Below are positions 16,162 through 25,279 of a stretch of 64,000 nucleotides of DNA, one piece after another. Positions within the stretch are counted from its first letter, which is position 1. Each line of letters starts with the position of its first letter. This DNA comes from Hyphomicrobiales bacterium. Lineage in GTDB: Bacteria; Pseudomonadota; Alphaproteobacteria; Rhizobiales; Rhizobiaceae. The notes under the pieces were generated by a model. The model was given only the letters and a program-made list of their open reading frames with translations, was not told where the DNA came from and did not search any database. Both the position numbers and the translations under genes were made by a program. The DNA lies in NCBI GenBank assembly GCA_900465685.1, contig UEGR01000011.1, forward strand, positions 124,001 through 188,000. Direction: 5' to 3'.

Positions 16162-17498
16162 GCATTCGCGCTTTCATTGAAGCGGCGATAGACCACCTGC
16201 GATGGACGTCCGGTCAGATAAGTCCCGACACCGTCATTCAACGCCCGCGCGTAGATGGCGAGCGCACCGTCAATCGCATCGATCGTCTTCGCAATATCGT
16301 CGTCGCTATGGGCATAGCTGACCACCAGTGAAGGCATCAGCACGCCGCGCCGGATGGTCTCCTGAAGAAACAGAGAGCGGAATGCCTGTGATGGTGCGCC
16401 GGTTTCGTCCAGCGTCGCATAGGCGAGGCAACTGGCACGCCCAACCGTGCTGACATATTTGCTTAAGCCATGACGAGTGATCGCCTCGTTCATACCGCTG
16501 GCAAGCTTGCCTCCCTGTCCGTACAGGTGCTCAATGACCGGTTCATCGCGATAAACCGCCATTGTCGCCATGGCAGCGGCCATGGCGTGGGTCTCGGCGC
16601 CATGCGTGGTCGACAGCAGAAACACACGTGGAAACTCGGTCTGACTGAGACCCCCAAGCTGCATATATTCCGCCTTGCCAGCAAGCGCCGAAATGGCAAA
16701 GCCATTGCCGAGCGCCTTGCCGAAGCAGGAAAGATCAGGAACGATATCGTAGAGTTTCTGAGCCCCCTGCCTGTGCCAGCGGAAGCCAGTGATCATTTCA
16801 TCGAGCACGAAAAGCGCACCATTTTCATGGGCGATGCGCATCGCTTCATCCAGAAAATTGTCCTTTGGATCATCGGCACGGGCCGGTTCCAGAATGATGG
16901 CCGCAATACGCCCCGGATAATCCTCAAACAGAGCCTCTACGCTGGCGATGTCGTTATAGCGGAAGGTTGCAGTCAGGGCAGAGACCGATGCCGGAATGCC
17001 CGCATTCATCTTCGTCGTACCAATGAACCAGTCATCGGTGGAGAAGAACGGATGATCCCCGCAGCAGGCAATCATGTCACGCCCTGTATAGGCGCGCGCC
17101 AGACGCATTGCGCCGGATGTGGCGTCCGAACCATCCTTGCAGAACTTGACCATTTCGGCAGTGTCGATCAGTTCGAGAAAGCGCTCCGCGCAATCCACTT
17201 CGATGGCGCTTGGGCGCGTGAAGTTGCACCCGTCCACCAGCGCATCGCGCACAGCCTTTAGGACCGGCGGATAGGCATGACCCAGACCCACGGCCCGGTT
17301 GCCCATGCCATATTCGATATATTCATTGCCATCGACATCGAAGACATGCGAACCGCAGCCGCGCTGGATGAAACCCGGTGCCAGAACCGGGTATTGATCG
17401 TCGCCCTTGGCATAGGTGTGACAACCACCGGGAATAAGCGCGTGAGCCTTGCTGCCCAGCAATTGGGAATTGCGAAACTGCGATGTGAACAGATTCAT
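16140..17498 (-). CDS. Class III PLP aminotransferase, GSA-mutase-like
   Basis: A 452-residue PLP enzyme of the glutamate-1-semialdehyde aminomutase subgroup. Marks are LIPGGCHTYAKGDDQYP (21-37), KDGSDATSGAMRLARAYTGR (121-140), LDEMITGFR (232-240) and the PLP lysine in CFGKALGNGF (K261). Housekeeping HemL makes haem precursors, but the placement between a glycosyltransferase and a secreted hydrolase in an EPS operon suggests it transaminates a sugar or supplies a substituent. The C-terminus is longer than in HemL. The start at 17498 has AAGGA; an upstream frame would add 12 residues. Confidence 0.85.
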   Translation of the reverse strand: MNLFTSQFRNSQLLGSKAHALIPGGCHTYAKGDDQYPVLAPGFIQRGCGSHVFDVDGNEYIEYGMGNRAVGLGHAYPPVLKAVRDALVDGCNFTRPSAIEVDCAERFLELIDTAEMVKFCKDGSDATSGAMRLARAYTGRDMIACCGDHPFFSTDDWFIGTTKMNAGIPASVSALTATFRYNDIASVEALFEDYPGRIAAIILEPARADDPKDNFLDEAMRIAHENGALFVLDEMITGFRWHRQGAQKLYDIVPDLSCFGKALGNGFAISALAGKAEYMQLGGLSQTEFPRVFLLSTTHGAETHAMAAAMATMAVYRDEPVIEHLYGQGGKLASGMNEAITRHGLSKYVSTVGRASCLAYATLDETGAPSQAFRSLFLQETIRRGVLMPSLVVSYAHSDDDIAKTIDAIDGALAIYARALNDGVGTYLTGRPSQVVYRRFNESANACPPATL

Positions 17499-17537
17499 GG
17501 CGAAATCCTTCAATTGCCAGAGCTTACAGCGCATTGA

Positions 17538-18770
17538 TTACGCAGCAGACCATCCAGCATTTACCCTCTCCCGCACACGACGCAGCCAGTTCTTGACCGG
17601 CTGCGGCAAGTGACTGCGCAAATTCTTATGCAGTGCGTTCGGCATGGACCATTGCGACAACGCCAATGGCGGCGCAATTTCGGGGCGCTCCAAGTGCAAT
17701 TGTTGCAGCAGGTTTACGTAAGCGCCTCCGACAATATCGCTGTCGAAAGTTGACGTGACTTTCTGGACTGCGGCTTCCGCCATGCGGTTGTGGAAATGCG
17801 GATCACTGGCAAGCCGGTCGATCTGCTGCGCAGCCCGCGCGCAATCGCCAATGGGAAAAAGCAGCCCGTCTTCGCCATCGGTGACGATCATATCTGTCAC
17901 ACCCGCAATGCGCGATACGATGGCAGGACACCCCTGACTCATCGCTTCCATCAGCGTCATCGGGCACCCTTCATAGCGCGACGGCATGACCAGCGCATCG
18001 TGCTGGCTGACCAGCCATGACACATCAGAGGGTGCAACCCAGCCGGTGAAACTGACCTTGTCGCCAAACGGTTCGAGCTTGTGGCGCAGCGCTTCAAGGT
18101 CCGGTCCATCGCCAGCAACCGTCAGATGGTAATTGCAGGTGAGCCGCCGCAAAATGCCCGACAGCCAGAACACACCTTTGGAACTGTCGTCGATACGGCC
18201 AAGATGCAAAAGCCGGATTGGCTTCCCATCCGCGCTACGCGATAGCGCACGTCCGACATGCGGATCGCGGCTTAACCCGTTCGGGATGACCAGCGTGCGC
18301 CCGGCATCGAAACCATAGCCGCGCACAAGATCGTCGCGGCAGCGCCTGGACACGCCGACCGTCGCATGAACATGATCGCGGATCGCACGCGCCGCCTCAT
18401 AGGTGCCGGGCGTGATACTGTGGACGATCATGATGCGTAAAATATCGGCGGGCAGATAGCGCACGAGATTGGTTTCGAAGCGCTGCGAGAGCACATTGAC
18501 GAAAACGGCGTCGAAACAATTATCGCGCAGAAAATCCACAATGCGTTTCGCGCGGGTTTCTTCATCGAGAACACCCAGCCGGTCAATGGCATCGCCCTGC
18601 CGCTCGGCATCCTCCAGCCCCTGCCCTTCGGGCACGCTGACAGTATCGCCCGCAGCACCCGTCGCAAGCCAGCGCAACTCAATGTCCGAGCGCGCAAGCG
18701 ACGCACGCATCCGCGTGAATACCGAATATGTCCCGCCAATGTGCGGGCGCACGAAGTAGGCACATTTCAT
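17538..18770 (-). CDS. Glycosyltransferase, family 4
   Basis: A 410-residue GT-B retaining glycosyltransferase. The C-terminal donor domain has LHLGRIDDSSKG, NYHLTVAGDGPDL and PSRYEGCPMTLMEAMSQGCP, the EX7E signature. IPNGLSRDP joins the domains. It works on the cytoplasmic face of the inner membrane, adding a sugar to the lipid-linked EPS unit. The start at 18770, with AAGGGGG upstream, excludes 51 residues that would come from a repeat element. It opens the operon GT4-aminotransferase-DUF4038. The linkage made is unknown. Confidence 0.9.
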   Translation of the reverse strand: MKCAYFVRPHIGGTYSVFTRMRASLARSDIELRWLATGAAGDTVSVPEGQGLEDAERQGDAIDRLGVLDEETRAKRIVDFLRDNCFDAVFVNVLSQRFETNLVRYLPADILRIMIVHSITPGTYEAARAIRDHVHATVGVSRRCRDDLVRGYGFDAGRTLVIPNGLSRDPHVGRALSRSADGKPIRLLHLGRIDDSSKGVFWLSGILRRLTCNYHLTVAGDGPDLEALRHKLEPFGDKVSFTGWVAPSDVSWLVSQHDALVMPSRYEGCPMTLMEAMSQGCPAIVSRIAGVTDMIVTDGEDGLLFPIGDCARAAQQIDRLASDPHFHNRMAEAAVQKVTSTFDSDIVGGAYVNLLQQLHLERPEIAPPLALSQWSMPNALHKNLRSHLPQPVKNWLRRVRERVNAGWSAA

Positions 18771-18783
18771 CGCAAGCACCCCC

Positions 18784-18942
18784 TTTAGAGCGGCTCCAAC
18801 CCACTTGAACGCGGGAACCGCTCTAAATGTTCTTTCGTCCGCATTTCCCCGCAAAACCGTTTCGCATTTTTGCTGGAAATGCTGGTTTTCCGCCGCATTG
18901 TCCCACGCAAAACTGCTTCGCACTTTTGCTGGAAATGCTCGG
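18784..18942. repeat. Composite intergenic repeat, two copies of the TTTTGCTGGAAATGC unit
   Basis: Inverted arms TTTAGAGCGG (18784-18793) and CCGCTCTAAA (18818-18827) are followed by two direct copies of the unit ending TTTTGCTGGAAATGCT (18853-18883 and 18906-18940). The same unit recurs at 56841, 56986, 62533 and 62581. It fills the gap upstream of the GT4 gene; open frames running through it are artefacts. Confidence 0.85.
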
Positions 18943-19068
18943 ACCCCGGAAACAGACTTCGAGGGAAAATGTCCCTCGAAGCCTTGTTCCGGTATATCGA
19001 GGGGGCAAGTTGATATACCGCTGCCAGTGTATCGAATTTGCAGGCAGGCGCATTCTGGCCATGAGGGG

Positions 19069-19085
19069 TAAGAGAGGTATGCACC
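19069..19085. promoter_or_regulatory. EPS-locus box 3
   Basis: The plus strand reads TAAGAGAGGTATGCACC, matching the box at 31647 (AAAGAGGTAGGCAC) at 11 of 13 positions around the core. It lies about 117 bp upstream of the pyruvyltransferase-family gene at 19202 and in the gap shared with the divergent GT4 operon. Confidence 0.4.
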
Positions 19086-19201
19086 ATCCTACATTAGACG
19101 ATGGGCTTCCCCCTTCTGCCAGTTTTCCCGCGTGGTAATCCAAGAGTACCGTGCACTTGGCGCTTTGGGGGCGCTTTGGACGCGCTTCTGGAGACACCCG
19201 C

Positions 19202-20431
19202 ATGAAAATTGGCCTTTTCGGACAGTTCGGTTCCGGCAATGCAGGCAATGACGGCTCTCTGGAAGCCATGCTGCACTTACTGAAACGCAACTGCCCCGAT
19301 GCGGATTTTCTATGCATCTGCGCGCGCCCCGATATCATTTCAGAAAAGTACAATGTCGCGACCGTGCCGGTGGGAAACCCCGCGCTTGAAAGCGACCTGT
19401 TCCGCCTGCTCGACAAGGCGCTGCTGAAGCTGCCGCGACGACTGGCCGGTTTTCTCACCGCCATTTCGGTTGCACACGGTCTTGATCTCATCATCGTGCC
19501 CGGCACCGGTATTCTCGACGATTTCAACGAAGGGCCGTTCGGCTGGCCTTTCGTCATTATGCGCTGGTGTCTGGCTGCACGTCTTGGCCGTGCCAAACTC
19601 GCCTTCGTTTCCGTTGGTGCCGGGCCTGCCGACCATCCCGTCAGCCGCTTCTTCTTCCGCAAGGCCGCACTCACGGCAGCATTCCGCTCCTATCGCGATG
19701 AAATATCCCATGACTTCATGAAATCGCTCGGGGTCAATTCACGGAGCGATGTGGTGAGCGCAGACATAGCCTTTGCGTTGCCACCCGCCAGCAACGCGGC
19801 GCATGACAGCGTTGCCAGACGCGTGGGCCTCGGCGTCATGACCTATCGTGGTTGGAAACGGCACGAAGCCAACGCCTCGGATATCTATGAAACCTATCTC
19901 GGCAAAATCGCCGTACTGGCGGACAAGCTTCTGGCCAGCGGGCGCGAAGTGCGGCTGCTCACCGGCGACAAGGGCGACCTTCAGGCCATCAACGATCTGA
20001 TGCCGCGGATTCAATCACCAGATGCAGCGAAGATCATCGTTGAGCCCGTCGCATCCCTGCATGAGCTGATGCAGCAGATCGCGCAAACCGATATTGTGGT
20101 TGCCAGCCGCTATCACAACATAGTCTGCGCCCTCGCAATGGGACGTCCGGCAATCTCGCTCGGCTATGCCGCGAAAAACGAAGCATTGCTGCACGATACG
20201 GGCCTGGATGGCTTTGGCCATCATATCGAACGGTTCGATACGCAAACCATTCTGGCCCAAATTGACGACATGTTTGAGCGGCGTGAAGAACTGGCCGAAA
20301 AGGTCGAAGCCGGAGTGGCGCAATACCGGCTGAAGCTCGCCCAGCAGGAAGAAACGCTGCGCGCCCAACTTCTCACAAAGCGGAAGGGCGTCCTGTTAGC
20401 GACGCCCAGCCGCCGCCAGAGGGCGAGCTAG
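19202..20431 (+). CDS. Polysaccharide pyruvyl transferase family protein
   Basis: A 409-residue protein of the polysaccharide pyruvyl transferase family (WcaK/CsaB-like), which adds ketal pyruvate or acts as a GT-B-like transferase. Marks are GLFGQFGSGNAGNDGSLEAM (residues 4-23), LDLIIVPGTGILDDF, VSVGAGPADHP and VVASRYHNIVCALAMGRPAI. Start at 19202 with GGAG upstream. It stands alone on the plus strand, and its 3' end overlaps the convergent GT2 gene by 36 bases. If it pyruvylates, the EPS would carry extra acidic groups. Confidence 0.85.
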   Translation: MKIGLFGQFGSGNAGNDGSLEAMLHLLKRNCPDADFLCICARPDIISEKYNVATVPVGNPALESDLFRLLDKALLKLPRRLAGFLTAISVAHGLDLIIVPGTGILDDFNEGPFGWPFVIMRWCLAARLGRAKLAFVSVGAGPADHPVSRFFFRKAALTAAFRSYRDEISHDFMKSLGVNSRSDVVSADIAFALPPASNAAHDSVARRVGLGVMTYRGWKRHEANASDIYETYLGKIAVLADKLLASGREVRLLTGDKGDLQAINDLMPRIQSPDAAKIIVEPVASLHELMQQIAQTDIVVASRYHNIVCALAMGRPAISLGYAAKNEALLHDTGLDGFGHHIERFDTQTILAQIDDMFERREELAEKVEAGVAQYRLKLAQQEETLRAQLLTKRKGVLLATPSRRQRAS

Positions 20432-21400
20432 CATCGTATCGACGTAGCTGCGCAATCGCCGCTTCGTATCGGGCCGATGCAGGAGATAATTGACTGGCGG
20501 GATAAAGGCCGTCTGCGTCCGCTGCGCCACCGCAAATTTCAAAAGCTGCCACCATGCCGGATCCCCACGCAACAGGTGGGATATGGCCGACCAGTAGGCC
20601 CGTTCGGCGATGCCCCGACGCGCCATACGATGCAAGGTATCGCAATCGGGCAAAACACGCCCCTCGCGGGCAAAAAAATACTCGCCCGCATCCGCCGTGT
20701 GCTGGATATGCAGCAGATGCGTGTCGCGCAATTGCTGCGAGCGGTTCTGTCCGTGCGAGCGCGTACCGCCCTGAACACAGTCCAGTTCGGCAATCCTCCC
20801 CTGCAATCCAAGCCGCAGCCACATGTGATAATCGTCGCTATGCGGCAGCGCCTCGACATAGTGTCCCGCAGCTTTCTGCGCCGCAGTACGAACAACCATC
20901 GCAGAACCCGGCAACTGAAAAACGCCGAGCCGACAAAAGCGCTCGATGAAGGCGATGCCGGTCTCGACGCGGCAAGGCACATTGTCCGGTTGGGACGGAA
21001 TGGCGGGGATCGGCGCATCGCCATTCACGGCAACGTCGCGTCCATAGGAAAAGGCGATCGTGGGGTCTGCTTCCATGACCGCCAGCGCCCGGCGCAGCGC
21101 ACCGGGAACAATAAAGTCATCAGAACAAAGCAGAACGAAATAGTCGCTGCTCGCCCAATCGATACCATCGTTAAACGAGGCGTGTTGCCCCTTGTTGACT
21201 GGTCTGAGCAATAGCTCCACCCGCGCATCTTCCGCAGCCAGCGCGCGCGCAATATCGGCACTGTCGTCTGTTGAGGCATTGTCGATGATCAATACCCGCA
21301 GGTTTTCGATATCCTGCGACAGCACGCTGCGAACACAGATGCCGAGATAGCGTCCGTAATTGTAATTCGGAATGACGACATCGACACTTGGCTGCCCCAT
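20396..21400 (-). CDS. Glycosyltransferase, family 2
   Basis: A 334-residue GT-A inverting glycosyltransferase. The N-terminal signature is VDVVIPNYNYGRYLGICVRS (residues 6-25); the nucleotide-binding DNASTDDSADIA and the metal-binding DDFIVPGALRR (the DXD-equivalent CSDD) follow. The C-terminal ~100 residues are basic. The ATG at 21400 has AAGGAG at 7 bases. It follows the flippase gene by 11 bp, so the two form a unit that assembles and exports the repeat unit. Its tail overlaps the convergent pyruvyltransferase gene by 36 bases. Confidence 0.9.
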   Translation of the reverse strand: MGQPSVDVVIPNYNYGRYLGICVRSVLSQDIENLRVLIIDNASTDDSADIARALAAEDARVELLLRPVNKGQHASFNDGIDWASSDYFVLLCSDDFIVPGALRRALAVMEADPTIAFSYGRDVAVNGDAPIPAIPSQPDNVPCRVETGIAFIERFCRLGVFQLPGSAMVVRTAAQKAAGHYVEALPHSDDYHMWLRLGLQGRIAELDCVQGGTRSHGQNRSQQLRDTHLLHIQHTADAGEYFFAREGRVLPDCDTLHRMARRGIAERAYWSAISHLLRGDPAWWQLLKFAVAQRTQTAFIPPVNYLLHRPDTKRRLRSYVDTMLARPLAAAGRR

Positions 21401-21411
21401 CCTCAATCTCC

Positions 21412-22908
21412 TTATTCAGCTGGCGTGGAGGTGGGAAAACGCCCGCGCCCAAATCGGCCAAGGCGGCTCGCTACCCGGCTCAACGCCCATCCGAGAACCG
21501 GCGTGATTTCCGATGCGAAAGGATGACGCGTGATCAACACCGCACCAAGCCAGCTGGCAACACCCGCAAGGCCAATGGCGATGCCCATGCCCCAATGAAC
21601 TTCCAGCGTGCCTGCAGCCGCGACCATTGCGAGCGGAATGGCCATGGTGAGAAGCGTGACGAGGCCGCTGCGCAACAGCTCCGCCCCCAACATGCGGTAG
21701 GAGAACGGCACGTGCTTGCGCACATAGACCACTGAAATCACCATCTGGAACGGCGTGCTGATGAACAGGCTGAGCGCGACCGCCATCAGGCCATGATAGG
21801 CGGCGACGCAGAGAATGACTGTGGTCACTACACGCGAAATCAGGTTGGACACGAAGGCATCGCGATTGGCTCCCAGCGCCATCAGCAACGGATAGGTCAG
21901 GATGATGGGAATCCAGAACACGCTGGCAAGGCACATGATCACGACAATCGGCGTTGCGTCATACCAGTCGGGCCCCAGCACGATATGCACGGCCGGATAG
22001 GCGAGCAGCGCCAGAAGCATCTGCGCTGGCCAGTAAACCACCGAAATATAGGACAGCGCTCGCACATAAGACTGCGCTATATCCACACCGGCCCGCACCT
22101 GCGCGGACAACATTGGAAAGGCGACGGTGAAGATCGCCGATAGAAACACCCGGTCGGGCAAACCGCTCAACGTATTGGCGCGATTATAGATGCCGACGGA
22201 GGCGGCAGGCATGAAACGCCCCAGCATAAGCTGCGGAAACGTCTCGCAAATCTTGCTCAGGCCTGCGCTGCTGCCCAGATACATGCTGAACTGCCAGGCC
22301 CTGCCGATACTGGCAAGCGACGGGCGCAAAAGGCGAGCCAATGGATAGAGCGCTGCCGCAAAAGCGGTGGTGACTGCCGCAGCGGCCAGTGAACCGAAGG
22401 CGAAGCACATATGACCGAAACCCCACCAAGCCATTGCGATCGTAACAACTGCGCCGCAAACCGAACCTGCCGTGCGAATGCGCGCCAGAGCGCCGAAGGC
22501 CATGTCGCGCCTTAACAGCGCGACAACCGGCAATGAAACGCTTTCAATCACCGCCGCGATGATGGTGACTGTGAGAAAAAGTGAAAGCATGGGATCGTGA
22601 TAGGTGACGGCAAAATAGTCGCGCGCCAGAAAGAGCGCCACCGCCAGAACCGCCGTAACGCTCATCAGGAATGTGAATGCCGTCTGGATATCGCGATCCT
22701 CGACCTTCTCGATCCGGATCAGGAATTCAGCGCTGGCGAATTCGCGCAGCGAAAACACAATCGCGGCAACGCTGAGGCCCACGACGCCCATGCCTGTCTC
22801 GCTCGGCCCCAGAAAACGCGAGACCGCAACAACCGTCAGAAAATTACACAGCAACCCGGCATATTGCTCAAGCGTGGCAATCACGAAGCCTCTGCGATGA
22901 TTTTTCAT
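21412..22908 (-). CDS. Wzx-like polysaccharide flippase
   Basis: A 498-residue multi-pass inner-membrane protein of the MATE/MOP flippase superfamily, with about 12-14 hydrophobic segments. It has the polysaccharide-export features FLGPSETGMGVVGLS near the start, a mid-loop GRFMPAASVGIYNRANTLSG and ICETFPQLML. It would flip undecaprenyl-linked repeat units to the periplasm. The start at 22908 has GGAG; an upstream frame would add 18 residues. It is divergent from the WecA-type initiator and upstream of a GT2 gene, consistent with a Wzx/Wzy system. Confidence 0.9.
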   Translation of the reverse strand: MKNHRRGFVIATLEQYAGLLCNFLTVVAVSRFLGPSETGMGVVGLSVAAIVFSLREFASAEFLIRIEKVEDRDIQTAFTFLMSVTAVLAVALFLARDYFAVTYHDPMLSLFLTVTIIAAVIESVSLPVVALLRRDMAFGALARIRTAGSVCGAVVTIAMAWWGFGHMCFAFGSLAAAAVTTAFAAALYPLARLLRPSLASIGRAWQFSMYLGSSAGLSKICETFPQLMLGRFMPAASVGIYNRANTLSGLPDRVFLSAIFTVAFPMLSAQVRAGVDIAQSYVRALSYISVVYWPAQMLLALLAYPAVHIVLGPDWYDATPIVVIMCLASVFWIPIILTYPLLMALGANRDAFVSNLISRVVTTVILCVAAYHGLMAVALSLFISTPFQMVISVVYVRKHVPFSYRMLGAELLRSGLVTLLTMAIPLAMVAAAGTLEVHWGMGIAIGLAGVASWLGAVLITRHPFASEITPVLGWALSRVASRLGRFGRGRFPTSTPAE

Positions 22909-23089
22909 GATCCGCTCCGTGCAATGAAGAACAACGGGAGCGCCGACATTTCCGGCAGACATTTTTCCAAGATGCGATACCCCCTCGCAACCGTGCAGGG
23001 CGGTAAGGTCCGCCCGGCTTCCCGGCGCCTTTCAGAATAGCCTTTCGCCCACAGCGGGAAATGTCACCGTTGGTATTAGCGCCTGACCT

Positions 23090-23107
23090 GAAAGGGGTAT
23101 GCCGCTC
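23090..23107. promoter_or_regulatory. EPS-locus box 4
   Basis: GAAAGGGGTATGCCGCTC shares GAAAGGGGTA exactly with box 5 at 14808. It lies 140 bp upstream of the WecA-like gene and 182 bp upstream of the flippase, in their 338-bp divergent gap. I see no other defined element in that gap. Confidence 0.4.
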
Positions 23108-23246
23108 GCTCTAAAGCCAAGTCGTGGGACCCCATCCGACTGGGTAAAAATTCCAGAACATCCTCAATGGAATCGCGACGCGGTTTGGTTGGGAAATGCA
23201 GCAAGGAAATTGAGCGGTAGACTTTGTTTCGCGCCTCGGAGGAGAC

Positions 23247-24395
23247 ATGAGCAATCTTTCCTGGATCACGCTTCTGGCCTTCGTCCTCTCGGTCGCCTTT
23301 TGCATCGGCTTCCGGGAGTTGGCCCGCGAATGGTATCTGATCGATATTCCAGACGACCGGAAGCGGCACGACGGTGCAGTGCCGCTATGCGGCGGCATTG
23401 CGATTTTTCTTGCCTTCGCCATTGCCGCTTCGATTGTGCAGGGCACATCCGATCAGGCAAATATTCTGCAATTGCTTCCCGGTCTAGCCCTCGTTCTTGT
23501 CACAGGCGTACTGGATGACCGCTTCAACCTGCCGGTGATGCCGCGTCTCAGCGCGCAGCTGCTTGCCGCCGCCCTTATCATCGGGATGGCGGGTATTGAG
23601 CGGCTCAGTCTGGGCATGAATATCGCCTTGCCTTCCACCGGCCCGACCGCCGAAAGCGGCGCCATCTTTCTGGCCGGTCCACTTTTCCTGTTGCTGGCGC
23701 TGACGTTCATTGTCGGCCTCATCAACGCGGTCAATATGAGTGACGGTGTTGACGGGCTGGCAGGCGCGTCCAGCGCCGCCGCCTTTTTCTGGCTTGCCGT
23801 GATTGGCTTCGACTTTGGACAGCATCGGCTCGGCCTTCAGACGCTGGCGCTCGCCGCAGCGTGTCTCGGCTTCCTCGTCTTCAATATGCGCCATCGCTGG
23901 CGCATGAAGGCCAGCCTCTTCCTAGGCGATGGTGGGAGCACCCTTCTTGGTGCGGCCCTTGCGGGCACATCCCTCATCCTCGCAAGTGGAGAACCCGCCA
24001 TCGCCTTCCCTGTTCTGCTGTGGGTCGTCGCCGTTCCCGTTATCGACACGCTGAGCCTCATCATCCGCAGGCTCGCCGTGCGACGCAGCCCGTTTTCCGC
24101 CGACCGCCAGCATCTGCATCACCTGTTGATGGATGCGGGCCTCAGTTGCGGGCAGACCGCCATGGCCGTGATGGCGCTCAACCTGCTTGCCGGAGCTGTC
24201 GCCTATATCGCGATCCGAACCGGTGTGCCCGCCTGGATCATGCTGGTTTCGCTGCTGCTGCCAGCGGTACTGCACACGCTTTTCGTGCGGCGCATGACCA
24301 GAGGCCAGCATCCCGCCATTGTCGTTGCCGCGACGATTGCCGACACGGCCCAGACAGCCAAACCCAATCTCACATTTCCGGGGACCACCACATGA
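23247..24395 (+). CDS. WecA/TagO-like undecaprenyl-phosphate sugar-1-P transferase
   Basis: A 382-residue polyprenyl-phosphate HexNAc-1-phosphate transferase of the MraY/WecA family, the enzyme that starts a repeat unit on undecaprenyl phosphate. It has about 10-11 membrane segments and the cytoplasmic catalytic motifs VTGVLDDRFNLP, NAVNMSDGVDGLAG, LGDGGSTLLG and the His-rich ADRQHLHHLLMDAG. GGAGGAG sits right before the ATG. It leads a tightly overlapped five-gene operon: initiator, GT2, YdcF, polymerase-like and acetyltransferase. The sugar used (GlcNAc or another HexNAc) is not fixed by sequence. Confidence 0.93.
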   Translation: MSNLSWITLLAFVLSVAFCIGFRELAREWYLIDIPDDRKRHDGAVPLCGGIAIFLAFAIAASIVQGTSDQANILQLLPGLALVLVTGVLDDRFNLPVMPRLSAQLLAAALIIGMAGIERLSLGMNIALPSTGPTAESGAIFLAGPLFLLLALTFIVGLINAVNMSDGVDGLAGASSAAAFFWLAVIGFDFGQHRLGLQTLALAAACLGFLVFNMRHRWRMKASLFLGDGGSTLLGAALAGTSLILASGEPAIAFPVLLWVVAVPVIDTLSLIIRRLAVRRSPFSADRQHLHHLLMDAGLSCGQTAMAVMALNLLAGAVAYIAIRTGVPAWIMLVSLLLPAVLHTLFVRRMTRGQHPAIVVAATIADTAQTAKPNLTFPGTTT

Positions 24396-25279
24396 CCGTT
24401 TCCGCGCTCATCATGACATTCAACGAGGAAATGAACCTCCCCGCCTGTCTGGAATCGCTCGCCTGGTGCGACGATATCGTGGTGCTTGATTCATTCAGCG
24501 CCGACCGCACCGTGGAAATAGCCAAGGCCGCGGGTGCCCGCGTTTACACCCACGCTTATGATACGGAAGACCGCCAGCGCATGTATGGGCTGACGGAAAT
24601 CAAATTCAAACATGGCTGGGTTTACACGCCCGATGCCGATGAGGTCACCCCGCCGGATTTGCGCGACGAAATGCTGGCAATTGCCGCCGATCCGGACCGA
24701 CCGGAAGTGTTCTTCAAGGCGCGCTATAAGAACATGTTCATGGGGCGCTGGATTCGCCATGCAAGCCTTTATCCGACATGGATAACCCGCCTTGTCAGGC
24801 CCGACCGTGTCCGTTTCGAACGCTCCGTGCATTCGCGCGCCAGCGGCGGACCCGGCGGCGAATTGCAGGCGCATTTTGTCCATTACAGTTTCAACAAGGG
24901 GCTGGAAGCCTGGTATGCCAAACACAACCGCTATTCCTCAGTGGAAGCGGATCTTTCCGCGGCACGGCTTCTTGAACGGAGCATCGACTGGGGCGGCATT
25001 TTCTCCACCGAACCGGAGAGACGGCGGCGCGCCCTGAAATCGCTGTCCTACAATATGCCTTTCCGTCCAAGCCTGCGCTTTTTCTACATGTATGTGCTGC
25101 GGCGCGGCTTTCTCGATGGCAAGCCCGGTTATCTCTATTGCCGCCTTCTCGCAGCCTATGAGTTCATGATCGTCGTGAAGATGGAAGAGCAGCGCAGTCG
25201 CCAGAATGCGCAGCCTGCCCGCCCTTCCGTGCAACAGCGAACGCTGGACGCCAAAGAGCCGGAGCGACGCATGGTATGA
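24392..25279 (+). CDS. Glycosyltransferase, family 2 (WaaE/KdtX-like)
   Basis: A 295-residue GT-A enzyme resembling WaaE/KdtX beta-1,4-glucosyltransferases. It begins VSALIMTFNEEMNLPACLES (residues 3-22), then has DDIVVLDSFSADRTVEIA and WVYTPDADEVTPP, the Asp-X-Asp metal site. The C-terminal part is basic, with hydrophobic patches for membrane association. The start overlaps the upstream stop (ATGA). The neighbours argue that it elongates the EPS unit begun by the WecA-like enzyme and not the LPS core. Confidence 0.9.
   Translation: MTVSALIMTFNEEMNLPACLESLAWCDDIVVLDSFSADRTVEIAKAAGARVYTHAYDTEDRQRMYGLTEIKFKHGWVYTPDADEVTPPDLRDEMLAIAADPDRPEVFFKARYKNMFMGRWIRHASLYPTWITRLVRPDRVRFERSVHSRASGGPGGELQAHFVHYSFNKGLEAWYAKHNRYSSVEADLSAARLLERSIDWGGIFSTEPERRRRALKSLSYNMPFRPSLRFFYMYVLRRGFLDGKPGYLYCRLLAAYEFMIVVKMEEQRSRQNAQPARPSVQQRTLDAKEPERRMV

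Noticed and set aside
18771-18923. Upstream extension of the GT4 gene by 51 residues
   Set aside because: The extra residues come from the dispersed repeat unit and precede a good ribosome site at the normal start.
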